Origin: Barnesiella sp. WM24
Lineage (GTDB): Bacteria > Bacteroidota > Bacteroidia > Bacteroidales > Muribaculaceae
Length of the DNA stretch: 64,000 bases
Assembly (NCBI RefSeq): GCF_004570975.1
Contig: NZ_SPPC01000015.1
Location: 1 to 64,000, forward strand
Direction: 5' to 3'
Position numbers and translations under genes: made by a program. Below the pieces are notes generated by a model. It ran no database searches. It was not told the DNA's origin and was given only the letters and a program-made list of their open reading frames with translations. Shown piece by piece: positions 27,373 through 36,254 of this stretch; the first letter of the stretch is position 1; the number at the start of each line of letters is the position of its first letter.

Positions 27373-28380
27373 ATGAAGAATATAGTACAAGGCAGCCTTA
27401 TCACGACTTTCCGCTGTAATGCGAAATGCAACATGTGCAATATATGGAAATGCCCTACCCATCCGCAAGAAGAAATCGACCCTGAGTACTACGAAAAGTT
27501 GCCTTCCGGATTGCGTATAAACATCACCGGCGGTGAAGCGACACTGAGGAAAGATATCGATCGAATTTTTGAGATACTATACCCGAAATCATCGCTTCTT
27601 GAGCTGAGCACCAACGGCTATAACACCGAAAAGATAGTCGAACTTGCCAATAAGTATCCAAACATACTTATAAGAGTGAGCGTGGAAGGACTTCCAGCTA
27701 TAAACGACTCCAAGCGAGGGATTGTCAACGGTTTTGACCATGCCCTGCGGACAATGCTTGAACTCAAAAAAACAAAATGCAAGAATATCGGATTTTCCGT
27801 AGTAATCTCACCTGACAACTATAAAGATCTTTTACACCTTTATGAACTTTGCGTGGCTCTTGATGTAGAACTCGGGAACTCCGCTGTACACAATTCTTGG
27901 TATTTCCATAAAGATGACAACCAAATTGTGAGCGAAGATGCGCTAAAGCAACATGAACTTTTTGTAAAAGCGCTGCTTACGTCAAAACGCCGCAGGCTAA
28001 AGGATCGCCTGAAAGACTATGGCAGGGCTTATTTCAACCGCTCCATTCATCGTCGTCTGCGTGGCGACGACAATGGATATCGCCCTCCTTGCGGCGCACT
28101 GACTGACTTCTTTTTCATCGACCCACACGGCAACGTATCGCCTTGCAACGGATCGGCAGAAGAATGGGTTATCGGTAATATCAAGGAACAGCCTTTTGAT
28201 CAGATCATGGAATCAGACAAAGCAAAAGAAGCGCTCAAAAAGGTCAAGGCATGCGACAGAAACTGCGCATTTATTGTAACTGAGCGCCATGACATGAAAC
28301 GGCGTCCCTGGATACCGATAAAGTGGATTCTTAAAAACAAGATGCGTATACGTAAAGGACTACCCCTTTGCTGGGACTGA
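27373..28380 (+). CDS. Radical SAM protein with SPASM-like C-terminus
   Basis: 335 residues. The 4Fe-4S motif CNAKCNMC (C15, C19, C22) follows a short N-terminal strand; NITGGEATLRKDI is the SAM-binding GGE motif and LELSTNGYN the next strand. The C-terminal part has further cysteines in CGALTDFFFIDPHGNVSPCNGS and KACDRNCAF, resembling an auxiliary-cluster (SPASM/twitch) domain. The reaction cannot be named. The position between two GT4 genes in a glycan locus suggests modification of a glycan, lipid carrier or linked peptide (inference). Confidence 0.85.
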   Translation: MKNIVQGSLITTFRCNAKCNMCNIWKCPTHPQEEIDPEYYEKLPSGLRINITGGEATLRKDIDRIFEILYPKSSLLELSTNGYNTEKIVELANKYPNILIRVSVEGLPAINDSKRGIVNGFDHALRTMLELKKTKCKNIGFSVVISPDNYKDLLHLYELCVALDVELGNSAVHNSWYFHKDDNQIVSEDALKQHELFVKALLTSKRRRLKDRLKDYGRAYFNRSIHRRLRGDDNGYRPPCGALTDFFFIDPHGNVSPCNGSAEEWVIGNIKEQPFDQIMESDKAKEALKKVKACDRNCAFIVTERHDMKRRPWIPIKWILKNKMRIRKGLPLCWD

Positions 28381-28410
28381 CAAGTGAGACAACCGATATC
28401 TGACAATAAT

Positions 28411-29499
28411 ATGGCAGACATGATTGCTGTTATAGGCCTAAGGGGGTTCCCGAACGTACAGGGAGGCGTGGAAAAACATTGTGAAGCATTATATCCGCGC
28501 GTCCCTGAAAGGCACTTCCACATATACCGACGCAAGCCATATATAAAGTCGACAGGAGATGCGACGTACTGCAATATCACGTTTCACGACTTTCCGTCAA
28601 CTAAAATCAGAGGTGTTGAAGCGGTATTGCACACCTTTTTAAGCACGCTAAGCGTAATCAACAGCAAATGCAAGCTTGTCCATGTCCACAACATTGGGCC
28701 GGGACTGTTCATCCCTATATTAAAGCTATTTGGCAAAAAAGTGGTAATGACTTACCACAGCCCCAATTACGAGCATAAAAAGTGGGGCAGATTTGCAAGA
28801 TGGCTACTGCGCGCAGGTGAAAACATATCCCTGCGCCATTCCGACAAGATAATTTTTGTCAACGCCAAGCAGCGTGAAAAATTTGTCGGGAGGCATCCCG
28901 GCAAAACCTTGTATATACCCAACGGAGTCAATCACAACATGCCATCACTTGCCACTGATTTCATTAATTCACTGGGGGTTGCACCCGGCTCATATATACT
29001 TGGCGTAGGAAGGCTCACTCCGGAAAAAGGCTTTGAATATCTGGTAAAAGCTGTCAATAAGCTTGACAAAGATATAAAACTTATAATTGCAGGAGGAAGT
29101 GACAACAACGATTCCTATTTCAGAAAACTAAAATCGCTTGACATTAAAGGCAGGGTGATATTTACCGGCAATGTGTTTGGTGAAAATCTCAGGCAGCTGT
29201 ATTCACACGCAAAACTGTTTGTGCTCTCATCTGTCAATGAGGGATTTCCGTTAGTGCTGCTCGAAGCAATGGACTACCAGCTTCCCGTGCTTTCTTCCGA
29301 CATCCCCGGGGCTCATCTGCCACTGATTCCAGAAACCAACTTCTTTTCCCCTGGTGACAGCGACAGCATCACAGCGGCACTGAACCAATTTCTCTCTTCC
29401 GATAGCGCCACACGCACCGACTACGACCTCACGCCTTACAACTGGGACAACATCGCACGCCAAACAGAAACTGTTTATCGTGAGGTATTGGGTATTTGA
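28411..29499 (+). CDS. Glycosyltransferase family 4
   Basis: About 362 residues from the ATG at 28411 (a GTG at 28384 is in frame but places non-conserved residues before the domain). The N-terminus IAVIGLRGFPNVQGGVEKHCEALYPRV is characteristic of a GT4 subgroup close to rhamnosyltransferases (DUF1972-like region). The C-terminal domain has YILGVGRLTPEKGFEYLVKAV, KGRVIFTGNVFG and LSSVNEGFPLVLLEAMDYQLPVLSSD. Likely acts in the same glycan pathway as the GT4 and radical SAM genes just upstream. Confidence 0.88.
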   Translation: MADMIAVIGLRGFPNVQGGVEKHCEALYPRVPERHFHIYRRKPYIKSTGDATYCNITFHDFPSTKIRGVEAVLHTFLSTLSVINSKCKLVHVHNIGPGLFIPILKLFGKKVVMTYHSPNYEHKKWGRFARWLLRAGENISLRHSDKIIFVNAKQREKFVGRHPGKTLYIPNGVNHNMPSLATDFINSLGVAPGSYILGVGRLTPEKGFEYLVKAVNKLDKDIKLIIAGGSDNNDSYFRKLKSLDIKGRVIFTGNVFGENLRQLYSHAKLFVLSSVNEGFPLVLLEAMDYQLPVLSSDIPGAHLPLIPETNFFSPGDSDSITAALNQFLSSDSATRTDYDLTPYNWDNIARQTETVYREVLGI

Positions 29500-29518
29500 A
29501 TTATTTTTGCTAAATTTG
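29488..29518 (+). promoter_or_regulatory. Promoter of lipoprotein genes
   Basis: TTG (29488-29490), 20 bases, TAAATTTG (29511-29518); start expected near 29524, about 23 bases before the ATG at 29547. It overlaps the end of the glycosyltransferase gene. Confidence 0.65.
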
Positions 29519-29546
29519 TATTTACAAAGATAAATCGTCACCCTCT

Positions 29547-29948
29547 ATGAAAAAGATTCCGACAACAGGCGCGTTGCTGCTCCTTCTTTGGTCTTGCGGC
29601 GGTATGTCGCGACAGGCAAAGGAGATAGCAGGCGACTATTACAACGTCCAGCTGTCAAGCGAGCTGCCTGTACTGGAACTGAAAAAAGACGGCACCTCGG
29701 TTGTGCGCAACATCGCGCCCGACGTGCTTGTCATGGAAGTCGACGGCACCTGGGAAATCCAAGGCGACTCCCTGATTATCGTCAACGACCTCAACCGGAA
29801 GCGCCTCAAAGGCGACACCGCCATAGCCGGAGACATCGCCCCGCGTATCGCACGCAAGATAAGCAGCCACGATGCCCATTCCATCACTCTCAGCAAAGAC
29901 AACATAGACTATATGTATATACGCCATCATAAGGAATCTGAAAAATAA
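29547..29948 (+). CDS. Small lipoprotein, lipocalin-like
   Basis: 133 residues. Lipoprotein signal with LLLLWSCGG (Cys17). The mature part alternates short beta strands (IAGDYYNVQLS, VLELKKDGTSVVRNI, EVDGTWEIQGDSLIIVN, SITLSKDNIDYMYIRH), the pattern of lipocalin-like Bacteroidales lipoproteins. Function unknown. Followed after 12 bp by a second lipoprotein gene, probably one transcript. Confidence 0.75.
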   Translation: MKKIPTTGALLLLLWSCGGMSRQAKEIAGDYYNVQLSSELPVLELKKDGTSVVRNIAPDVLVMEVDGTWEIQGDSLIIVNDLNRKRLKGDTAIAGDIAPRIARKISSHDAHSITLSKDNIDYMYIRHHKESEK

Positions 29949-29960
29949 CCATATCTGACT

Positions 29961-30416
29961 ATGAAACCTCATTTTTTGACATTACCGTTGATTCTGTCAA
30001 TAATCATGCTTGCGTCATGTGACAGCAACAACACCAAGGAGAATCTCCAGCATGCCGAATTTGCTATTGAACGACAGGACTATAATTCAGCGAGAGGCAT
30101 CTGCGACAACATCAGGAAACAGCAGAACGATGCAGAGAAAATGGATGCATCCACCTTATGCAACCTCTCTATGCTATACATGAAGCTGGGCGAGACCGAT
30201 GACCGCGAAGACAATATAGGACTTGCCCGCCAGTGTTATATCGACGCGTATGCCACTGATTCAGCGGAAGCCCGCAACTACTATGACAATGTATCGGTAG
30301 AGGATCTGCCACATCTGTCACTTCTGACATCGATTGTGCGCTCCACAACCGGCTCGCCGGCCGGCATCATTGATGACTACATAAATGAAAGTGACAGCAT
30401 AAGCGGAATAAACTAA
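29961..30416 (+). CDS. Small lipoprotein with TPR-like helices
   Basis: 151 residues. Lipobox LASC (about residue 20). Two or three helical hairpins follow (ENLQHAEFAIERQDYNSARGICDNIRKQ, STLCNLSMLYMKLGET, ARQCYIDAYATDSAEARNYYDNV) resembling TPR units. Unknown role, probably at the outer membrane as a scaffold. It lies between another lipoprotein gene and the SUI1 gene. Confidence 0.7.
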   Translation: MKPHFLTLPLILSIIMLASCDSNNTKENLQHAEFAIERQDYNSARGICDNIRKQQNDAEKMDASTLCNLSMLYMKLGETDDREDNIGLARQCYIDAYATDSAEARNYYDNVSVEDLPHLSLLTSIVRSTTGSPAGIIDDYINESDSISGIN

Positions 30417-30435
30417 CCCCACAATCCATCGCCCC

Positions 30436-30780
30436 ATGAAGTCCAATGACCTCCATGCAGCACTCAGTGCATTTCTGCAAGCCAATCCCGACCTGCCCGA
30501 AGGCGAAATCATCGAAACGCCCGACAGCGACAAGCCGGCGGCGAAATCTTTCCGGCTTGACATCATCCTTGAAAAGAAAGGAAGAGGGGGCAAACAGGCT
30601 ACAATAATATCGGGCTGGCAAGACTCCGACGAGGCATTGCTTGACCTTGCCGCCACGCTCAAAAAGAGGCTCGCCACAGGAGGCTCGGCTCGCGGAGGCG
30701 AGATACTCATACAAGGCGACCGGCGCAAGGAGACACTTGCCCTGCTGACAGAACTGGGCTACAAGGCAAGAATAATCTGA
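30436..30780 (+). CDS. SUI1/YciH-family translation-initiation-factor-like protein
   Basis: 114 residues. The SUI1 core occupies residues 35-112: LDIILEKKGRGGKQATIISGWQDSDEALLDLAATLKKRLATGGSARGGEILIQGDRRKETLALLTELGYKARII, clearly related to eIF1 and bacterial YciH. It probably binds the small ribosomal subunit; the bacterial role is only partly known. It starts 19 bases after the lipoprotein gene and ends 10 bases before the helicase gene. Confidence 0.9.
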   Translation: MKSNDLHAALSAFLQANPDLPEGEIIETPDSDKPAAKSFRLDIILEKKGRGGKQATIISGWQDSDEALLDLAATLKKRLATGGSARGGEILIQGDRRKETLALLTELGYKARII

Positions 30781-30790
30781 CCTCCGGCAT

Positions 30791-33700
30791 ATGCTTACCA
30801 TACACAAAGCGTCGGCAGGCTCGGGAAAGACCTATACCCTGACCTATACATATATAAAGATGCTTCTCGGCAAAAAGAGCGAAAAAGGCACCTACTCGCT
30901 CTCCACCGAGAAAAACCGTCATCGCGCGACTCTCGCCATAACATTCACCAATAAGGCGACCGACGAGATGAAACGACGCATCGTGCATCAGCTCGCATGT
31001 CTTGCCGGAATCGGGGCTGAAAAAAGCCCTTACGAGAAAGACCTCTGCACCGAACTGCACACTGACAGCACAAGCCTCAGAAATCAAGCGCTCGAAGCGC
31101 TTCACGAACTGCTCTGCGATTTCAGCAACTTCCATATAAGCACAATCGATTCATTTTTCCAGACAGTGCTCCGCACATTTTCCCGCGAAGCCGAAATCAC
31201 CGGAAACTATGAAGTCGAGCTTCGCGACGATTACGTAATCACTGTCGGCGTCAACGAAATGCTTTCTTCGGTCAACCGCGCGACCGACCGCGATTTTGAG
31301 TCCCGACGGGAAATGATAGCTCTCGTAAGCTGGATAAAGCAGTATATCAGCCACAATATCAGCGAGGGCAAAAGCTTCAATATATTCAACCGCAAGTCCA
31401 ATCTGGTCGACACGCTTGTCAAATTCACTTCCAAGGTGCTTACCGAGACCTATAAACTCAATGCTACCGAAATAGACCGGTATCTTGAGGACATCTCACG
31501 CACCCTTGAATTTGCAAGAGAAATCAGCACCCTGAGCAGGAAGCTTGAATCGGACTTCTTCAGTCTTGCCAACGAATGCTATAAATCGCTTGTATCAGCC
31601 GATGCGATTGCCGGAATGATGAAAGATTGCGGTGATGCATTCAAGTCATGGTCTGAGGGCAGCTGGGGCAACGGACCCGGGAAAAGAGTACGCGCTGCCT
31701 TAGAAAATCCGGAAGCGCTTTACAAGAAAAACAAGTGTCCCGACTCCGACATTCTAAATCTTGCGGCTGAAATGGCTGTTGAGGCAGTGAGAGTCTATGA
31801 CTCGATTAGCCTTCTCAAAATTCTGCGCACCAATGTCTACAATCTCGGTGTAATCGGTGAGATACAACGTCGGGCGGCAGAGTTCAAAAACGAGAACAAC
31901 GCCATATTGTTAAGCGACACTAACGATATACTGCGCCGCATCATAAGCGAGGCGGAAGCCCCCTTCATATATGACCGCCTCGGAGTAAGGCTCCGTCACT
32001 TTCTTATCGACGAGTTTCAAGACACGTCAAGGCTACAGTGGGCCAACCTGCGAGCCCTTGTAAGAGAGAGCCTCTCAACCGACAATGACAACCTCATAAT
32101 CGGCGATGAGAAGCAGTCAATCTACCGTTTCCGTAACTCCGACCCCGACCTGATTGTAAAGATTGTGCCGGAAGAGTTTTCCCGACAGTCAGAAATAAGA
32201 GGCAACAACCCGAAAGAAAACACCAACTGGAGAAGCAGCAGCGAAGTTGTGAGATTCAACAACACTCTGTTCAGCTACATCTCGGAAGCAAAAGACCTGT
32301 CAGATATTTACTCAAATGTAGTCCAGCGCATCGCCCGCAGCGACATGCACGGCTATGTCAAGGCCACACCCTACGACAATGCCGATGACGCGCTCGACAA
32401 CATGACCAAGGATATTGTCCGGCAGCTCGGCTCCGGCTACAGGATGGGTGACATAGCCATACTCGTGTCATCCAATGCCAACGGAAAGACAGTGATTGAC
32501 TATCTGCTGAGCCGCAAGCAGGATATACCGGAGCTGAAAGACCTTCAGATAATGTCGGACGACGCCCTGACCATATCCTCATCGGCGGCTGTAAGAATCA
32601 TCACGAGCGTATTGTCATTCCTCGATGCGCAACAGACAATGTTTGCCCCCGACGAGCGGGAAGCCGAAGAGACGCGCCGCCATCTTCCCTTGGCGACGAT
32701 ACTGAGCCGCTACCATTTCCATCTCTCCAAAGGCGTCGACAGGCTGACCGCGATTGAACTGACCTTCAACGACGATGCCGCCACGGAAGGCGACAGCACA
32801 GCCAATGAAGCAGCCGACATGAGATGCATCAACCTGCCCTCCATCGTCGAGAGAATCATAAGCCGCTACATTTCAGAAGAAATGCGTGAGGCGGAAAATG
32901 TATATATCAGCGGATTTCAGGATGTCGTCACCGACTTCTGTGAAGGAAGCGAAGGCGACCTCCATTCATTCATGAAATGGTGGAACAGTTTCGGAAAAGA
33001 AAAATGCGCGCTCGCTATCCCCTCGGAGGTAAACGCAATCCGCGTAATGACCATACACAAATCCAAGGGACTTGAATTCCCCTGTGTACACGTGCCTATT
33101 ATAGACTGGAGTTTCCAGTCATCCAAAAATATCGAATGGTTCAAAACGTCCGATGACAACGACATGCCGCTGGGCATCTTCGCGCAGTTCAAAAAAGAGA
33201 ATCTGCCGCCATTTATACCCCTTGCGACCACCTCAATCCTTGAAAACGGAGAATTTGCCGACCAGTATTCCACCTTTGCCAAGAAGTCGACAATTGACAT
33301 TCTCAACAAGACCTACGTCGCTTTCACCCGTGCTGTCAATGAACTGATAATCGGCTACAAGAGAGTCAGCAAGCCGAGCGACAGTTCAGTTCACGGATTA
33401 ATGAGAATAGCCCTCGACAACACAACAGAGCAGTGGATTGACCGTTTTGGCGAAAACCGCGACTATCACACTGCGCTCGCCCCGTTTACCGACGGCGAAG
33501 GACTATTTTCATTTGGCAACCCGACGTCACGCCATGAGAAAGAAAAGGTCGACAACAGCGCTGTGAAGATGCCTCCCTACATGTCGCTTGACAATGACAG
33601 CATATGGGACCTCAGTCGCATCGAAGATCTCGACGAGATGTCGCTGCCTCGCCAGAAAGGCATCATACTTCACAATATAATGAGCCTTATACGCACTCCG

Positions 33701-34090
33701 CGCGACATAGTGCGCTCGGTAAGACGCCACGCCATGAAAGGCTACCTGACTGAAGAAGAAATTCCCGAATACGTGAATACAATCACCGAGGCTCTTTCTG
33801 ACAGGAATGTCACTGCGTGGTTCAACGGGTTCACACGTCTACTTAACGAGCGCGCCTTTATCGTCAACGACAACAGCGGGGTCACACGCCGATACCGCCC
33901 TGACAGAGTTGTGTGGCGCGGTGACGGCATAATAGACGTGGTTGACTATAAATTTGGAGAAGAAGAGCCTAAAAAATACATAACTCAGGTGCGCGGTTAT
34001 GTCTACAACCTGCGGAAGATGTATCCGGGAACGACTGTCAACGGCTATCTATGGTATCCGCTTCAGTCAAAAATCACTCCGGTAAACTAA
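30791..34090 (+). CDS. AddA/RecB-like UvrD helicase with C-terminal nuclease domain
   Basis: 1099 residues. Superfamily 1A motifs: Walker A KASAGSGKTYTLT near the N-terminus, TFTNKATDEMKRR (motif Ia), FLIDEFQDTSRLQWANL (motif II), DEKQSIYRFRNSDP (motif III), MTIHKSKGLEFPCVHVP (motif V) and YVAFTRAVNELIIGYKR (motif VI). The end has RPDRVVWRGDGIIDVVDYKFGEEEPK, a PD-(D/E)XK nuclease core (D-x-DYK). This fits the AddA-like subunit of a RecBCD/AddAB-type enzyme for double-strand-break repair. No AddB-like gene is adjacent in the window. Confidence 0.88.
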   Translation: MLTIHKASAGSGKTYTLTYTYIKMLLGKKSEKGTYSLSTEKNRHRATLAITFTNKATDEMKRRIVHQLACLAGIGAEKSPYEKDLCTELHTDSTSLRNQALEALHELLCDFSNFHISTIDSFFQTVLRTFSREAEITGNYEVELRDDYVITVGVNEMLSSVNRATDRDFESRREMIALVSWIKQYISHNISEGKSFNIFNRKSNLVDTLVKFTSKVLTETYKLNATEIDRYLEDISRTLEFAREISTLSRKLESDFFSLANECYKSLVSADAIAGMMKDCGDAFKSWSEGSWGNGPGKRVRAALENPEALYKKNKCPDSDILNLAAEMAVEAVRVYDSISLLKILRTNVYNLGVIGEIQRRAAEFKNENNAILLSDTNDILRRIISEAEAPFIYDRLGVRLRHFLIDEFQDTSRLQWANLRALVRESLSTDNDNLIIGDEKQSIYRFRNSDPDLIVKIVPEEFSRQSEIRGNNPKENTNWRSSSEVVRFNNTLFSYISEAKDLSDIYSNVVQRIARSDMHGYVKATPYDNADDALDNMTKDIVRQLGSGYRMGDIAILVSSNANGKTVIDYLLSRKQDIPELKDLQIMSDDALTISSSAAVRIITSVLSFLDAQQTMFAPDEREAEETRRHLPLATILSRYHFHLSKGVDRLTAIELTFNDDAATEGDSTANEAADMRCINLPSIVERIISRYISEEMREAENVYISGFQDVVTDFCEGSEGDLHSFMKWWNSFGKEKCALAIPSEVNAIRVMTIHKSKGLEFPCVHVPIIDWSFQSSKNIEWFKTSDDNDMPLGIFAQFKKENLPPFIPLATTSILENGEFADQYSTFAKKSTIDILNKTYVAFTRAVNELIIGYKRVSKPSDSSVHGLMRIALDNTTEQWIDRFGENRDYHTALAPFTDGEGLFSFGNPTSRHEKEKVDNSAVKMPPYMSLDNDSIWDLSRIEDLDEMSLPRQKGIILHNIMSLIRTPRDIVRSVRRHAMKGYLTEEEIPEYVNTITEALSDRNVTAWFNGFTRLLNERAFIVNDNSGVTRRYRPDRVVWRGDGIIDVVDYKFGEEEPKKYITQVRGYVYNLRKMYPGTTVNGYLWYPLQSKITPVN

Positions 34091-34116
34091 CCGGTTGTTT
34101 TTTGTCAACCCGTCAG

Positions 34117-34147
34117 TTGGTGTTTTACAATATTATATGTATATTTG
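34117..34147 (+). promoter_or_regulatory. Promoter of the LexA-like regulator gene
   Basis: TTG (34117-34119), 20 bases, TATATTTG (34140-34147). It lies downstream of an open in-frame start at 34095, which is why the ATG at 34167 is chosen. Confidence 0.7.
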
Positions 34148-34166
34148 CAACACAAACCGATATTAT

Positions 34167-34859
34167 ATGGAAACACCGACCGACAAAAACCAGCTGATAA
34201 TAGGACGAATCCGTTATCTCATGGAACTTCGCCACCTCTCGCAAGTGGCATTCTCAAAACTTATTGGCATTGACCCGTCAAATGTATCAAAATACCTCAG
34301 CGGCAAGCTCCCTGTAAGCGATGCCCTCCTCAACCGCGTGGTAGTCAACCTTAATGTATCAAAAGACTGGCTGCGCGACGGCACCGGACTGCCATTTGAA
34401 AAGAGCAATCACGCATCGGAAGTGCAGGTAGCGGAAATATGCACCGACTACCGAAGCGACGGAATACCTGTCTACGACATTGACGTGGCGGCAGGTTGCA
34501 CAGAGATGTCACGCGCATTTACCGAAGAAAATGTAATCGGCAAACTGAATTTCCCCCATCTGAACCCCGAATGGATTGTAGTAAGGGCAAAGGGCGACTC
34601 CATGAAACCGAAGATTGAAAATGGCGGCTACGTGGCATTTCTCCCACAGAGTGACACCGAAAACATCCTTTGGGGACAGATATACGTCGTGATTATGGAA
34701 AACAGGAGGGTGGTAAAATATGTGCGCCGACATCATGACCCGTCAAAGGTCATATTGCGCAGCGCCAACACAGCTTACGACGACATGGATGTTTCACGCA
34801 AAGACATCGTGGCTCTCTATGTCGTAGAACGCATAATCAATATTCAGGACTGTTTTTAG
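34167..34859 (+). CDS. XRE-type repressor with S24 (LexA/CI-like) autocleavage domain
   Basis: 230 residues. N-terminal HTH_XRE domain (IIGRIRYLMELRHLSQVAFSKLIGIDPSNVSKYLSGKLPVSDALLNRVVVNL). The C-terminal S24 domain begins at the probable Ala-Gly cleavage site DVAAGCTEM; the catalytic Ser is in VRAKGDSMKPKI and the Lys in RRVVKYVRR. By analogy with LexA and phage CI, RecA-type signals would trigger self-cleavage. No adjacent phage genes are visible, so it may be a chromosomal stress regulator. It follows the AddA-like gene, in keeping with a DNA-damage context. Confidence 0.87.
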   Translation: METPTDKNQLIIGRIRYLMELRHLSQVAFSKLIGIDPSNVSKYLSGKLPVSDALLNRVVVNLNVSKDWLRDGTGLPFEKSNHASEVQVAEICTDYRSDGIPVYDIDVAAGCTEMSRAFTEENVIGKLNFPHLNPEWIVVRAKGDSMKPKIENGGYVAFLPQSDTENILWGQIYVVIMENRRVVKYVRRHHDPSKVILRSANTAYDDMDVSRKDIVALYVVERIINIQDCF

Positions 34860-34889
34860 TTGACATAGATTAATTTTTAAGAGTTACTT

Positions 34890-36101
34890 ATGATTCTCAC
34901 TGAAAAGATAAGGCGTCTGACATCGATGCCTACATTTCATGTATTGCTTGCACTCAGTGCCGCACACTGCCTGAACGACCTGCTGCAATCGGTTATCACC
35001 GCTGTATATCCGATGCTTAAAAGTGACCTTGACATCAATTTCACGCAGATTGGACTTATCACGCTCGTCTATCAGCTCGCGGCATCCATTTTTCAGCCTG
35101 TCGTAGGCTATGTGTTTGACAAGCGTCCGTTTGTATGGAGCCTACCGGCAGGCATGATAAGCACATCGATAGGAATTGTGCTGCTTGCCTTCAGTTCATC
35201 GCTGACAGGAGTGCTTATCGCTGTATTCATGATTGGACTCGGATCAGCGACTCTTCACCCCGAGGCATCACGCATCACCTCTCTTGCCGGACATGAACGA
35301 CGCGGATTTGCCCAGTCGGTATTTCAGGTCGGAGGCAATTTCGGTGGCTCCATCGGGCCGCTGCTCGTAGCCCTTATAGTCGCGCCCCACGACCGCCGTT
35401 ATGTCATGTGGTTTCTTGTGTTTGCCGCGCTATGCTTCTGGGCAATGCGCCCTATCTGCCGATGGTATCGCGGCTACCTGAATTCATTAAAGCAGTCACA
35501 AAAACGCGAGGAGCGCCACGCCGTGCTTCCGCTCTCGCGCGGCATGACAATCTTTACCATCTGCGTCATCATTGTGCTGATATTCTCCAAATATATCTAT
35601 ATGGCGAGCCTGTCAAGCTACTATACGTTTTATCTGATTGACAAATTTGGCGTCTCTGTGTCACAGTCTCAGATTTTTCTGTTCATATTTGTCGTGTCTA
35701 CCGCAGCCGGCACTCTTGTCGGAGGCCCGATAGGCGACCGCTACGGAAGAAAGCCGGTGATATGGGTCTCAATTCTCGGGACAGCACCCTTCAGCCTTCT
35801 TATGCCGCACGTCAATCTGCCGCTTACCGTAATACTGAGTTTCTGTGCCGGTTTCATGCTGTCATCGGCATTCCCGGCAATACTCCTTTATGCGCAGGAG
35901 CTGCTGCCGACTAAACTCGGCATGATTTCCGGATTATTTTTCGGCTTTGCATTTGGAGTGGGCGGCATCGCGTCGGCAGTGCTCGGGGATTTCGCCGACC
36001 GCTACGGAGTCGAGGCAATATATAATTTCTGCGCCTACACCCCTCTCCTCGGCATAGTGGCGGCACTGCTCCCCAACCTCAAGAAGCTCAAAACGGAATA
36101 A
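34890..36101 (+). CDS. MFS transporter, fosmidomycin-resistance (Fsr) subfamily
   Basis: 403 residues, twelve predicted helices. The N-terminal FHVLLALSAAHCLNDLLQSVITAVYPMLK and IGLITLVYQLAASIFQPVVGYVFDKRP follow the Fsr subfamily closely; GGPIGDRYGRKPVIWVS is the usual MFS loop. Inner-membrane drug:H+ antiporter by family; actual substrate not shown. Ends at a perfect-arm hairpin shared with the convergent DUF1846 gene. Confidence 0.88.
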   Translation: MILTEKIRRLTSMPTFHVLLALSAAHCLNDLLQSVITAVYPMLKSDLDINFTQIGLITLVYQLAASIFQPVVGYVFDKRPFVWSLPAGMISTSIGIVLLAFSSSLTGVLIAVFMIGLGSATLHPEASRITSLAGHERRGFAQSVFQVGGNFGGSIGPLLVALIVAPHDRRYVMWFLVFAALCFWAMRPICRWYRGYLNSLKQSQKREERHAVLPLSRGMTIFTICVIIVLIFSKYIYMASLSSYYTFYLIDKFGVSVSQSQIFLFIFVVSTAAGTLVGGPIGDRYGRKPVIWVSILGTAPFSLLMPHVNLPLTVILSFCAGFMLSSAFPAILLYAQELLPTKLGMISGLFFGFAFGVGGIASAVLGDFADRYGVEAIYNFCAYTPLLGIVAALLPNLKKLKTE

Positions 36102-36144
36102 ACACCGGCTTATACACATCCGGCAAATTGCTCCAAAAGCATGC

Positions 36145-36170
36145 AGGGGGTGACCTTCCGGTCACCCCCT
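36145..36170. terminator. Bidirectional hairpin between convergent genes
   Basis: Eleven-base perfect arms, AGGGGGTGACC (36145-36155) and GGTCACCCCCT (36160-36170), with loop TTCC. On the minus strand it is followed after a few bases by TTTT. It lies between the MFS (plus) and DUF1846 (minus) genes, so it probably terminates both; no strong U-run is present on the plus side. Confidence 0.65.
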
Positions 36171-36254
36171 ACCGCTAAACAGTATGTACATCAACGCCCG
36201 ATTTATTTGCCGATTAACCGACCGGCAATTGAAGGGCGATGGAAGCTCGACGGC

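Noticed and set aside
34167-34859. Prophage repressor marking a prophage
   Set aside because: The S24 repressor has no neighbouring integrase, structural or lysis genes; it sits among core genes, so no prophage is claimed.
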